NCBI GenBank assembly: GCA_031282465.1
Contig: JAITDR010000029.1
Coordinates: 1-13,732 of the forward strand
Source: Desulfovibrio sp.
GTDB taxonomy: Bacteria > Desulfobacterota > Desulfovibrionia > Desulfovibrionales > Desulfovibrionaceae
Direction of reading: 5' to 3'
DNA length: 13,732 nucleotides
Part shown: positions 6,955 to 13,732 of the stretch, piece after piece
Layout: every line of letters starts with the position of its first letter
Numbering within the stretch: position 1 is the first letter of the stretch
Notes under the pieces: model-generated
Database searches by the model: none
The model's input: only the letters and a program-made list of their open reading frames with translations
What the model was told of the DNA's origin: nothing
Made by a program: the position numbers and the translations under genes

Positions 6955-9399
6955 TCACAACACCTGATAAATGCGCGTATAGATATTGTCGAAGACCAGT
7001 TTGAAATACGGCGCGATCTCCGGATCGTCGGGCGGGCGTATCAAAAGCTGCACCATCATGGTGTGGTAGAAGACGTCGTCCATGACCAGCTTGTTGCCTG
7101 CCGGTCCGGAAAAAATATCCGGGCCGCGCAGACGTTGCCAGAAACGGCGCATAAACGGCAGGTTGCCGCCGTCCTTGTTTTCCGTCCCGCGCGTGCTGAA
7201 GATGAAGTGGTAGGCGCCGTAGCGGTTGAAGTCGAAGCGTTCGACGCTGTTGCCGTCGAACACGGTCATGGTCGAGGCGTAGATGGGACCGCTTTCTTCC
7301 GAAAGCACAATGCCCCTGTCCACGTTGTACTTCAACGCGGGCGTCAGATTGTTCATCAACGCGCCGGGCGCGGTTTTGTTTTCAAAGTTCCACGACCCGT
7401 AGCGCGTCACCCAAAGGCCGAGGTGCAGCAGGTCGAAACCGACGACCAGATACTGCATGCCGGGCGCCTGTATCAGCGGCCTGCTCCTGTTCCCGAGGTC
7501 GCGCATCAGTTGCTGTGCTCCGGCCGCCGACAGGTCGGCAAAGACATTGCCGGGCACATCGCCTTTCAGGGCTGTGTACTTGATGATTTGTCGGGCAAAG
7601 CGCGGGTCTTCCGTCGTGTAGACGGCGGCAGGCAGGTACAGCGACGGACCGCCGTGGCGCGCGCCGTCGGCGATGCAGCGTCGTCGGGCAAAATGGTGCG
7701 TGGCGTAGCCCCAGTCCCACCAGTTCCAGACCATCGCGTCTTCAGGGCTGTTGAAGCGCAGGAAAGTCAGCCCCTCGGCCTGTTCACGGCTTATAATCGG
7801 TCCCTGCGAATAATCCGGGACATGCCGGATCAAAGGCCAGGAAAAGACCGCAACGCACAGCAGGCAACCGGCCGCGCGCACAGGGAGCGAAAGCGCCTGG
7901 GCCGGCCGTTCACCTGTCGCATCCCGGACAGGCGCGCGTGCGAGGAACGGGAAACGGACGCTGCGGCGGGCAAAAGCCGCTGCGGCAAACTCGATCAGGC
8001 GTCCCGCCTCCAGGCACAGGGTTATCATGATGACCGGCGCGCCGAACATGGTCATGCGCGCTCCCATGCGCAGGCTCAGCAGGTGCAGGACGAACAGCGG
8101 CAGCAGCCAGAGCATGGCGGGCACGGTCAGCACGCGCAGGAAAAACAGACCCGCCCCGACAAGCACGGGCAGCTCAAAGGGATAGACGTACAGCAGCATT
8201 TCGTGAACGCCTATGGTCTGCACCTCGATGATGGATTGCGACACCGAGGGGAACACCAGCGGCCCGTCGACCGGAGAGAGGGGCGATACGTCGCCCCCGC
8301 GTTGCGTGTAGGCCATGAAGGAGCGGGCCATGTTCTGCAGCACGGCGGCGTCCGCGGCCCCGACGCAGAGGAGCGTCCAGAGCGCGAACAGCGTGCGCCC
8401 GTCCAGAAAAAAAGCGCCCGCCTTCCCTGTCCACGCGCGCAACGTTCCGCCCGCCCGCTCCGCAGTGTTTCGGAAGCCGTCGGGAGAGGGTTTTCGGCAT
8501 TCCCTGTCCCGTCGCGCGACCGTCAGCGCCGCCGCGCAGAGCACGGCGCAAAAAAACCCCGGCAACCCGACCAGCAGAGGCAGGGCGTGACAGAGCCCGC
8601 CTGCCAGGAGCGGTTTGCGCCCGCCCGGCGGACCGAGGGCAAAGATCGCGCAAGGCAGCATGAGCACGGAAAACCGCGTGAGATACGGGAAAATGGAGTG
8701 CCACTCCTGCGTCATATAACCGCCCAGCCCGGACAGGGCGAAGAGGGCAAGCACCGGCGCGTCGAGCAGAGTGCCGGTGTCGCGGTCGGGTCCGCAACCG
8801 GCCTCCTCCGCTTTGGCCGCAAGGGACGGGCACAGGGCTTCCAACGGGCTTTTCAGGTACGGGGCAAGTCCCAAGGCGGGCACAAGGCCGAGCATGACGG
8901 CAAAGAACAGGATCACCAGATCCGTATCGTAAAACCCGAGCAGCGTGCGGGCGCAGAAGCCCGGCGTCAAGGAGGTCAGCACCCCGGCGCACAGTCCCGC
9001 CCACGGCCTACCAAAACCCGCGCACCAGAGAAAAACGCCGAGCCCCGTCAGGGCGCTCATGAAAACGGGCAGATAGAAACCCGTCAGGGCGGGGCTCAGG
9101 CCGATCAACGCGGAAATCATGCGCGCCGCCTCGGACATGGGATGGCCGGCGCCGAATTCAAAGCCCTCGGCCCCGGCAATCCAGTGATACGCGTCGTGGG
9201 TGGCGAGCAGGTATTCGCCGTCTAAGCGGAAGAACTCGTTGTCCCAGAAAGGCAATTCCGTCAGACGCGCGCAGGCGGCGAGAATAAGGGTCAGGCAGAA
9301 GCAGAGCAGGGTCGCGCGGCCGTTGCAGGGAGCGCCGGAGGCGGGCCGGCGGAAACAGGTTCCGCGCGGGAAAAGCAGGCGGCAGACGAGACGCGACAT
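6955..9399 (-). CDS. pglB: STT3/PglB-type oligosaccharyltransferase (N-linked protein glycosylation)
   Basis: A multi-pass inner-membrane protein of about 814 residues, somewhat longer than the roughly 710-residue Campylobacter PglB. From the ATG at 9399: first membrane helix about 29-44; first-loop metal motif T67-H-D69-A-Y-H-W; second metal motif G155-F-Y-D158-T-D160; S389-I-I-E392 in the external-loop SxTIxE position; R447 in RMGARMT; then the soluble periplasmic domain with W560-W-D-W-G564, the WWDxG box that reads the acceptor sequon. About 10-13 hydrophobic helices precede residue 530. It should move a lipid-linked glycan onto Asn in periplasmic proteins. Desulfovibrio PglB activity and N-glycosylated cytochromes are known from the literature. 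The start is uncertain: GTG at 9414 forms GTGA with the rsmG stop, and TTG at 9444 is also in frame; no clear ribosome site is seen. The last gene of the minus-strand group. Confidence 0.88.
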   Translation of the reverse strand: MSRLVCRLLFPRGTCFRRPASGAPCNGRATLLCFCLTLILAACARLTELPFWDNEFFRLDGEYLLATHDAYHWIAGAEGFEFGAGHPMSEAARMISALIGLSPALTGFYLPVFMSALTGLGVFLWCAGFGRPWAGLCAGVLTSLTPGFCARTLLGFYDTDLVILFFAVMLGLVPALGLAPYLKSPLEALCPSLAAKAEEAGCGPDRDTGTLLDAPVLALFALSGLGGYMTQEWHSIFPYLTRFSVLMLPCAIFALGPPGGRKPLLAGGLCHALPLLVGLPGFFCAVLCAAALTVARRDRECRKPSPDGFRNTAERAGGTLRAWTGKAGAFFLDGRTLFALWTLLCVGAADAAVLQNMARSFMAYTQRGGDVSPLSPVDGPLVFPSVSQSIIEVQTIGVHEMLLYVYPFELPVLVGAGLFFLRVLTVPAMLWLLPLFVLHLLSLRMGARMTMFGAPVIMITLCLEAGRLIEFAAAAFARRSVRFPFLARAPVRDATGERPAQALSLPVRAAGCLLCVAVFSWPLIRHVPDYSQGPIISREQAEGLTFLRFNSPEDAMVWNWWDWGYATHHFARRRCIADGARHGGPSLYLPAAVYTTEDPRFARQIIKYTALKGDVPGNVFADLSAAGAQQLMRDLGNRSRPLIQAPGMQYLVVGFDLLHLGLWVTRYGSWNFENKTAPGALMNNLTPALKYNVDRGIVLSEESGPIYASTMTVFDGNSVERFDFNRYGAYHFIFSTRGTENKDGGNLPFMRRFWQRLRGPDIFSGPAGNKLVMDDVFYHTMMVQLLIRPPDDPEIAPYFKLVFDNIYTRIYQVL

Positions 9400-9410
9400 G
9401 AGGGAGCGGT

Positions 9411-10082
9411 TCACATTTTCAGCACGGCTTGGAGGAAACGGCAATCTTCGCCGACCTTGTAGCCCATCGGGGAGGCAGGCGTCCAGCCCGCATCGCGCAG
9501 GTTTACCGTTTTTTCAGCGGGCAGCCCCCGTGTGAACAATATGCATACGCCCGCTTCCGGCGCATGTTCTCCGATAAAGGCGAGCAGCCTGTCCGCCGGC
9601 ATGAAGGCGCGGCTCACGATGAGCTCCGGACGCGCGGGGCCGCGCAGAAAAGCTTCGGCACGCCCGTGGTACACGCGTGTGCCGGGCAGGGGATGGGCGG
9701 CAAGGAAGGCGCGCATGAACGCGGCGCGCTTTTCGCGTGCTTCCACCAGCACATAGTCGCCTTCGGCGCGAATCATGCGCAGGGGTAGACCCGGCAGTCC
9801 CGCGCCTGCCCCGAAATCCGCGCAGAATGGCGCGGGAGGCAAGGGCAGCCCGGCCAGATAGTCCGCCAGATAAAAACTGTCGACAACCAAAACCCGCAGA
9901 ATGTCCAAGGGATTACGCGGCCCTGTGAGATTCGCCGTCCGGCTCCATTTGGCCAGCAGACCCAGATAGTCGCTCAACAGGTGACAGACATCGTCCGCAA
10001 CGACGAACCCCATATCTTCCACAACGGCCCGCACCGCGTCCGGCGTGGGAGCCGGGGGTGCGCCCGCGGCGGGCGGCGGCAT
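9411..10082 (-). CDS. rsmG: 16S rRNA (guanine-N7)-methyltransferase RsmG
   Basis: A 223-residue cytosolic protein, normal family length. It uses SAM to methylate G527 (E. coli numbering) of 16S rRNA in the 530 loop. Visible motifs are KWSRTANLTGPRNPLDIL (45-62), the family's N-terminal signature; HhDS-like VVDSFYLADYL (66-76); SAM loop DFGAGAGLPGLPL (89-101); the acidic strand end VEAREKRAAF (113-122); and IVSRAF (155-160). The ATG at 10082 is preferred; a GTG at 10091 adds three residues, and neither has a strong ribosome site. It is 39 bp downstream of the DNA methyltransferase stop. Its own TGA (9413-9411) overlaps a GTG in the oligosaccharyltransferase frame, which suggests translational coupling. 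In many bacteria rsmG sits near gidA or parAB; here it does not. Confidence 0.92.
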   Translation of the reverse strand: MPPPAAGAPPAPTPDAVRAVVEDMGFVVADDVCHLLSDYLGLLAKWSRTANLTGPRNPLDILRVLVVDSFYLADYLAGLPLPPAPFCADFGAGAGLPGLPLRMIRAEGDYVLVEAREKRAAFMRAFLAAHPLPGTRVYHGRAEAFLRGPARPELIVSRAFMPADRLLAFIGEHAPEAGVCILFTRGLPAEKTVNLRDAGWTPASPMGYKVGEDCRFLQAVLKM

Positions 10083-10121
10083 CTTCGTCACGGCCGGCGG
10101 GCGGCGGACGCCGCAGGAGAC

Positions 10122-11279
10122 TCAACTACCGAGAGCACTTTGCTTACTCTCGGAAATGTCTGTCCGGTCTGTTCGTGCATCGGGCGGCAATCTCCCCGAA
10201 AGGAGCGTGTTCGAACCATAAAGGAATTTCTGATCAAGCAATGCCCGTATATGCCGCGCAATCGCTCCGGCAAGCGGCGGCGGAACGGCGTTTCCTATCT
10301 GGCGGGCAATGTCGGTTTTCGTGCCCGAAAATTGAAAGTCATCAGGGAAACCCATCAGCCGGGCGGCCTCCCTGCAGGTTATGGGCCGGTGTTGGTCGGG
10401 ATGCAGATAACGTCCTTTTTCCGGCTTGAAAAATTCCGTACGTATTGTAACTGAAGGGCGATCCCACCACAGCCGGCCGAACAAATCGGTTCCGCCGGTA
10501 GTCTTGCGAATCCAGCAGGCCGGCGTCAGTTCAAGCGCGTTTTTTTGTAAATCAAAACGGTTGCCCCCAATCGGCACGGCTCTGTAGCGTTCCAGACTTT
10601 TGGGTGTCGGATTCCGCCCGAAATGTAAATTCAGCGGCGGCGCTTCAGAGCGGATTTCCGTCCCCACCGGCGGAGGCAGATCGCCTATAGCGTCCCGTAC
10701 GGTGCGCCGGGGCGGCAGGAAGGGATGATTGTCTTTAGTATGTGTTTGTATTGGGGGGAATGGTATATCTTCCCATAAACATTTTTTCCAACCTATAATC
10801 AACGTCCGTATCCGCGTCTGCGGAGTGCCGTAATCAGCGGCATTGACCAGACAAGCCTTTGTCGGGAATCCGATTTCATGCGCTCGTGACGCTATAGCCC
10901 GGTGTTCAGGTGAATTGAACAACCCTTGTACGTTTTCAATAACAAACATAGAGGCGCCGCAAGCAGATACCAAATCCATAAACGGTTGCCAGAGACTGCG
11001 GCGCACATCTCCTTTACGGCCTTTGTTCAACAGACTGAAGCCCTGGCACGGAGGCCCGCCGATAACGATATCTGCGTTGGGAATATCATGTTTTCCTCCT
11101 GCCCAATCCTCAATGTCGCCGCATACTGCGTGATTGCCGAAATTTATGCGGTAAGAGGCAGTTGCCGCTTTATCATGGTCGACAGCAAAGACACTCCGAA
11201 AGCCGCCGCAGAAGCGAGGGTCGGTAAAGCCGAGCGTCATCCCTCCACAGCCGGAAAAAAGGTCGAGAAGTTTATACAT
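10122..11279 (-). CDS. DNA (cytosine-5)-methyltransferase, orphan
   Basis: A complete 385-residue C5 methyltransferase that transfers a methyl group from SAM to cytosine in a specific DNA site. Motif order is canonical: I DLFSGCGGMTLGF (6-18); IV GGPPCQGFS with the catalytic C78; VI E115-N-V; VIII Q154-T-R-I-R; a variable target-recognition region about 185-300; IX CREAARLMGFPDDF (302-315); X QIGNAVPPPLAGAI (327-340). The specificity cannot be read by eye. ATG at 11279 gives the normal start of motif I close to the N-terminus; a TTG at 11294 overlaps the sat stop. It lies 11 bp after sat, so it is probably co-transcribed with it. There is no restriction endonuclease or Vsr gene beside it. A 120-bp block (10741-10860) is about 46% GC against about 71% for a block in sat, consistent with acquisition. 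Confidence 0.95.
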   Translation of the reverse strand: MYKLLDLFSGCGGMTLGFTDPRFCGGFRSVFAVDHDKAATASYRINFGNHAVCGDIEDWAGGKHDIPNADIVIGGPPCQGFSLLNKGRKGDVRRSLWQPFMDLVSACGASMFVIENVQGLFNSPEHRAIASRAHEIGFPTKACLVNAADYGTPQTRIRTLIIGWKKCLWEDIPFPPIQTHTKDNHPFLPPRRTVRDAIGDLPPPVGTEIRSEAPPLNLHFGRNPTPKSLERYRAVPIGGNRFDLQKNALELTPACWIRKTTGGTDLFGRLWWDRPSVTIRTEFFKPEKGRYLHPDQHRPITCREAARLMGFPDDFQFSGTKTDIARQIGNAVPPPLAGAIARHIRALLDQKFLYGSNTLLSGRLPPDARTDRTDISESKQSALGS

Positions 11280-11290
11280 TCCGCCGGCGC

Positions 11291-12568
11291 TCAATTCCCG
11301 GGCCCGACAGCCGCGCCGTGCAGCGCTATCTCAGTCTTGTCGTCCAGGCCGGCATAATACTCGCGCAGCACTTCCAGAGCTTCCGGCCGGCTGAAGTGGT
11401 CCGGAACCTCACCGCCCTCGGACAACAGTTTGCGCAACTTCGTCCCCGAGAGTATGACGCGGTCCTCCGCGCCGTGCGGGCAGGTGCGCAGGGAAGCCAT
11501 ACCGTCGCACTTGCGGCAGTAGAAAGTCCAGTCTATTTTCAACGGCGCGGTCAGCAGGTCGCGGGCCGGATTGCCGCTGCGGGGGATTGCGGAGAAGATG
11601 TCCTGCGCCTCGAATACCCCGTAAAAATCGCCGACCCCGGCGTGGTCCCGCCCGACGATCAGGCGGTTGATGCCGAAGTTCTGGCGGAACAGGGCATGCA
11701 GCAGGGCCTCGCGCGGGCCGGCATAGCGCATGTCCAAAGGATAGCCGGCCTGAATGACCCTGTCCGGCACGAAATAGGCGTCCAGCAGGCGGCGTATGGC
11801 CCGGATGCGCACACCGGCCGGGATATCGCCGGGTTTCAGGTTGCCGATAAGGGAATGGATGACCACGCCGTCGCAAATTTCCCCGGCGATTTTCGCCAGG
11901 TACTCATGAGAACGGTGCATGGGGTTGCGCAACTGCAGGGCGGCGACATCGGACCAGCCCCGTTTTTCCAGCTCCGCGCGCAGCTCCGCCGGACGCAGAT
12001 AGACACCGGGGTAGTCCGCGGGATACGAGCCCTCGGAAAGCGCCCTGACCGGGCCGGCCAGGGCATACGCCTTCCGGGCCAGAACCATGCGGACGCCGGG
12101 GTGTTCCCGCGCCGCCCTGTCCATAAAATCCTCCCCGACCGAATCCGGCCCGGAACCCCGGAAGATTTTCAGGCATTCCCGCTCTCTGTCTTCCCCGTCC
12201 AGCTCAGAAATTTCGTCCACCCGCATGGTCGCGACGCTTTCGCCGCGGAAGACCAGAGTAATTTCCTGCCCCGGCGCAAGCCTGCACGCCTCCTGTTCAG
12301 AGGCGTCCAAGACAACGGGCACAGGCCAAAAGGTGCCGTCGGCCAGACAAAAATTTTCGCAGACGCTCTCCCGGTCCGCCCGGCCCATAAACCCGCGCAG
12401 GGGCGAGAACGCGCCTATGCCGATCATGATAAGGTCGCCGAACACGGCGGAACTGATTTCGACTTTCGCAAGGCCGGCGGCCTTGCGCAATTCCTCCTCG
12501 CGGGCACGGCCTTCAAGGAGGCGGACGGTCAGACCGTTGCCGCCGTGCGGGGGAACGAGTGCGGGCAT
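11291..12568 (-). CDS. sat: Sulfate adenylyltransferase (ATP sulfurylase), dissimilatory Sat
   Basis: A 425-residue cytosolic enzyme making APS and pyrophosphate from ATP and sulfate, the activation step of sulfate respiration upstream of AprAB and DsrAB. The length matches sulfate-reducer Sat. Motifs: an N-terminal PUA-like domain (about 1-165); nucleotide-site Q212[10 protein letters not shown]222 with both histidines; G306-R-D-H-A-G-V-G313; and a zinc-type cluster C351-x2-C354-x8-C363-x-H365, comparable to the Cys3His zinc site in Thermus ATP sulfurylase. No APS-kinase domain is fused. ATG at 12568 is chosen over an in-frame start at 12619 because GGGAG lies 8 bases upstream and the family N-terminus VPPHGG follows. 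It is the first gene of the minus-strand group and is divergent from the soluble chemoreceptor at 12803. Confidence 0.96.
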   Translation of the reverse strand: MPALVPPHGGNGLTVRLLEGRAREEELRKAAGLAKVEISSAVFGDLIMIGIGAFSPLRGFMGRADRESVCENFCLADGTFWPVPVVLDASEQEACRLAPGQEITLVFRGESVATMRVDEISELDGEDRERECLKIFRGSGPDSVGEDFMDRAAREHPGVRMVLARKAYALAGPVRALSEGSYPADYPGVYLRPAELRAELEKRGWSDVAALQLRNPMHRSHEYLAKIAGEICDGVVIHSLIGNLKPGDIPAGVRIRAIRRLLDAYFVPDRVIQAGYPLDMRYAGPREALLHALFRQNFGINRLIVGRDHAGVGDFYGVFEAQDIFSAIPRSGNPARDLLTAPLKIDWTFYCRKCDGMASLRTCPHGAEDRVILSGTKLRKLLSEGGEVPDHFSRPEALEVLREYYAGLDDKTEIALHGAAVGPGN

Positions 12569-12664
12569 CGGCAGAACTCCCTGTGATTTCCCGTTACAGT
12601 GTAGACAAATTGCCGGCATTGTCGTACTATAACGCGCGACGTCAGGGACCGGCGACGGTAAGGT

Positions 12665-12691
12665 AACGCATTGAGAGGCAACGCATTGAGA
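12665..12691. repeat. Paired direct repeat upstream of sat
   Basis: AACGCATTGAGA occurs at 12665-12676 and again at 12680-12691, an exact 12-base match with a 15-bp period; the unit is about 14 of 15 identical if the flanking GGT/GGC is included. Repeats about one and a half helical turns apart ahead of a key respiratory gene could bind a regulator, or be a simple duplication. Confidence 0.55.
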
Positions 12692-12735
12692 CTTGCTGTG
12701 CCGGCAGACCGGCGGGGGCGTCGGGAAATGTGCCC

Positions 12736-12749
12736 CCCGCCCGGGCGGG
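12736..12749. repeat. 14-bp perfect palindrome in the sat/receptor spacer
   Basis: CCCGCCCGGGCGGG is identical on both strands. It has no loop, so as DNA it is a plausible dimer-binding site rather than a terminator. On the minus strand a TTGACT hexamer lies just upstream of it, on the sat promoter side. Function is not known. Confidence 0.45.
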
Positions 12750-12802
12750 AGTCAAGAGGAAATATTTTGAAAAACTGAAGAATCCGTGACCGGGAGGGCT
12801 GT

Positions 12803-13732
12803 ATGTTCGGGTTGTGTTCATCCGCGCGCAGGAAAAAGCTTGCCGAACAGATGCGCGCTGTCATCCGCGAAAGCAAAGGTACCGTCCCGGAAGGTCAAGA
12901 AGGAGAGAATCCGGAAACGCTGCTCGCCGTCATCAAAAGCGACTTGCTTCGCGAGCAGGCGGCGCGCCTCGGTATCCTGCAAAGCCTGACCATGCCTTTC
13001 CTTTATGTAGATGTCGACGTCCTTCTGCGATGCAGCAACAAGCAGTGCATGCGCATGCTGCAAATTGACGAACCGCCGGAGAGTTGCTACGGGAAAACTA
13101 TTTCAGAAGTTTTTTACAATGAAGTCGGTCGTGATACACTTCTGTCAAAATGTGTTAAGAACGGCGATACCTATACGGAAAAAGAACTTATTATTACGAG
13201 CCGCAAAGGCAACAAGCTGCACGTACTCGCAACGCTCTTTCCGTTGTATGACAACAACAGGCATTGTTTCGGCGCGATGGGCCTGTATCAGGATGTAACG
13301 GAACAACGCGCGCTGGAAGCAAAGCTGAAAGAAAAAAACACCTATATACGCGATACGGCGGACAAACTGGACGACATAGCGCGCAAAGTCGCGGCGCTGG
13401 GGGAGGATATCCTGCAACTGGTCCGGGAAACCGCGGGTGGGGCGGCGAGCCAGGCCAGACATCTGGGAGAAGTGGAACTCGCCGTCCGACAGATGTATCA
13501 GGCCGTGCAATCCATAGCCGAAAGTTCCTCGAAAGCGACGGAGATATCGGTCGTAGCCGGCGACAGCGCGCGCGAGGGCGCGACCAACGTGGACAAGGTA
13601 GCCGCCGACATCAGCCGGATGCAGCAGCTTGCCCAAGACCTCAAGAGCGACATGGGTGCGCTGGAGGAGGAGGCCACGGGCATCGACAGCATCATGAGCG
13701 TCATTTCGGATATCGCGGATCAGACCAACCTC
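12803..13732 (+). CDS. Soluble PAS-containing methyl-accepting chemotaxis protein (3' truncated)
   Basis: The frame is open to the last base, giving 310 residues. ATG at 12803 follows GGGAGGG (12792-12798) with about 4 bases spacing. There is no signal peptide or membrane helix, so it is a cytoplasmic chemoreceptor. Residues 1-60 are a helical lead-in; 62-168 form a PAS domain (starting MPFLYVDVD, ending GLYQDVTEQR); from 170 a coiled coil leads to the MCP tip, and the window ends at [10 protein letters not shown] (301-310), just before the conserved hairpin turn. About 150 or more residues should follow. The PAS domain has five cysteines (77, 82, 95, 117, 155), with C77 and C82 in a C-x4-C arrangement. 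There is no CxxCH haem-c motif. It should sense an internal cue, possibly redox, and signal to CheA/CheW. It is divergent from sat. Confidence 0.93.
   Translation, partial: MFGLCSSARRKKLAEQMRAVIRESKGTVPEGQEGENPETLLAVIKSDLLREQAARLGILQSLTMPFLYVDVDVLLRCSNKQCMRMLQIDEPPESCYGKTISEVFYNEVGRDTLLSKCVKNGDTYTEKELIITSRKGNKLHVLATLFPLYDNNRHCFGAMGLYQDVTEQRALEAKLKEKNTYIRDTADKLDDIARKVAALGEDILQLVRETAGGAASQARHLGEVELAVRQMYQAVQSIAESSSKATEISVVAGDSAREGATNVDKVAADISRMQQLAQDLKSDMGALEEEATGIDSIMSVISDIADQTNL

Larger units (their letters stand above)
12569..12802. promoter_or_regulatory. Divergent control region between sat and the soluble chemoreceptor
   Basis: This 234-bp spacer must carry the sat promoter and probably the receptor promoter. 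A good -10 hexamer TATAGT is readable on the minus strand about 60-70 bp before the sat ATG, but no matching -35 is at the right distance. It also holds two copies of a 12-base repeat and a 14-bp palindrome, listed separately. No gene is supported inside it. Confidence 0.45.

Noticed and set aside
6680..6958. 92-codon minus-strand frame starting with a GTG that overlaps the oligosaccharyltransferase stop
   Set aside because: The GTGA overlap is easily chance; the product has no domain, ends inside a hairpin, and the only internal pattern comes from the 18-bp tandem repeat.
7063..9225. 720-codon open frame antisense to the oligosaccharyltransferase
   Set aside because: Typical GC-bias shadow: the translation is rich in Arg, Gln, Gly and Ala with no fold, while the minus strand carries clear catalytic motifs.
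10058..10454. Plus-strand frames across the rsmG/methyltransferase junction
   Set aside because: They are antisense to two well-supported genes and share no features with known proteins.
10122..12568. Restriction-modification or defence island around the methyltransferase
   Set aside because: The flanking genes are housekeeping or metabolic (sat, rsmG); no endonuclease, Vsr, helicase or other defence gene is visible.
11318..12586. 422-codon open frame antisense to sat
   Set aside because: The minus strand encodes an unmistakable ATP sulfurylase; the antisense product shows no domain.
1..13732. CRISPR array, tRNA, rRNA, insertion sequence, integrase or attachment site
   Set aside because: I found no regularly spaced repeats, cloverleaf-like sequence, transposase/integrase motif or flanking duplication anywhere in the window.

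Overview
The window reads as chromosomal DNA of a sulfate-reducing deltaproteobacterium, most likely a member of the Desulfovibrionaceae. The reasons are a complete ATP sulfurylase of the dissimilatory (Sat) type, two methyl-accepting chemotaxis proteins in 13.7 kb, a PglB/STT3-type oligosaccharyltransferase (an enzyme with experimentally studied Desulfovibrio examples), a receiver-like/TPR protein, and mostly high-GC coding sequence. The family assignment is an inference from gene content, not a database match.

Layout, left part. Positions 1-645 (+) hold the 3' two-thirds of an extended SDR sugar epimerase/dehydratase whose start lies outside the window. A degenerate-receiver plus TPR protein follows (734-2149, +). 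It converges, with only 10 bp between stop codons, on an aspartate/glutamate racemase (2160-2867, -). Divergent from the racemase is an RlpA-type lipoprotein with a SPOR domain (about 3097-3825, +), which converges on a large membrane chemoreceptor (3984-6401, -). A perfect long hairpin lies between those two stops.

Layout, middle. Positions 6402-6954 are 553 bp without a gene I can support. They hold a possible sigma-28-like promoter for the chemoreceptor, a minus-strand intrinsic terminator, a strong plus-strand terminator-like hairpin with no plus-strand gene in front of it, and two short tandem repeats.

Layout, right part. Four minus-strand genes lie head to tail and may be co-transcribed: sat (start 12568), an orphan C5 DNA methyltransferase (start 11279), rsmG (start about 10082) and the oligosaccharyltransferase (start about 9399, or a GTG that overlaps the rsmG stop). 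A 234-bp divergent control region separates sat from a second, soluble PAS-containing chemoreceptor (12803 to the window end, +, 3' truncated).

How the genes relate. They do not form one pathway. Sat activates sulfate to APS, the first step of sulfate respiration. The two receptors would feed the CheA/CheW chemotaxis machinery. The oligosaccharyltransferase would transfer lipid-linked glycans to periplasmic proteins, and the SDR enzyme could make a nucleotide sugar. RlpA and the racemase touch the cell wall or D-amino acids. RsmG modifies 16S rRNA. The methyltransferase is markedly less GC-rich than sat and has no restriction partner here, so it looks acquired. I found no CRISPR array, tRNA, rRNA, insertion sequence, toxin-antitoxin pair or recognisable defence island. 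The most unusual signals are the composition break inside the first chemoreceptor, the unexplained 6.4-6.95 kb intergenic region, and the receiver domain lacking its phosphoacceptor.
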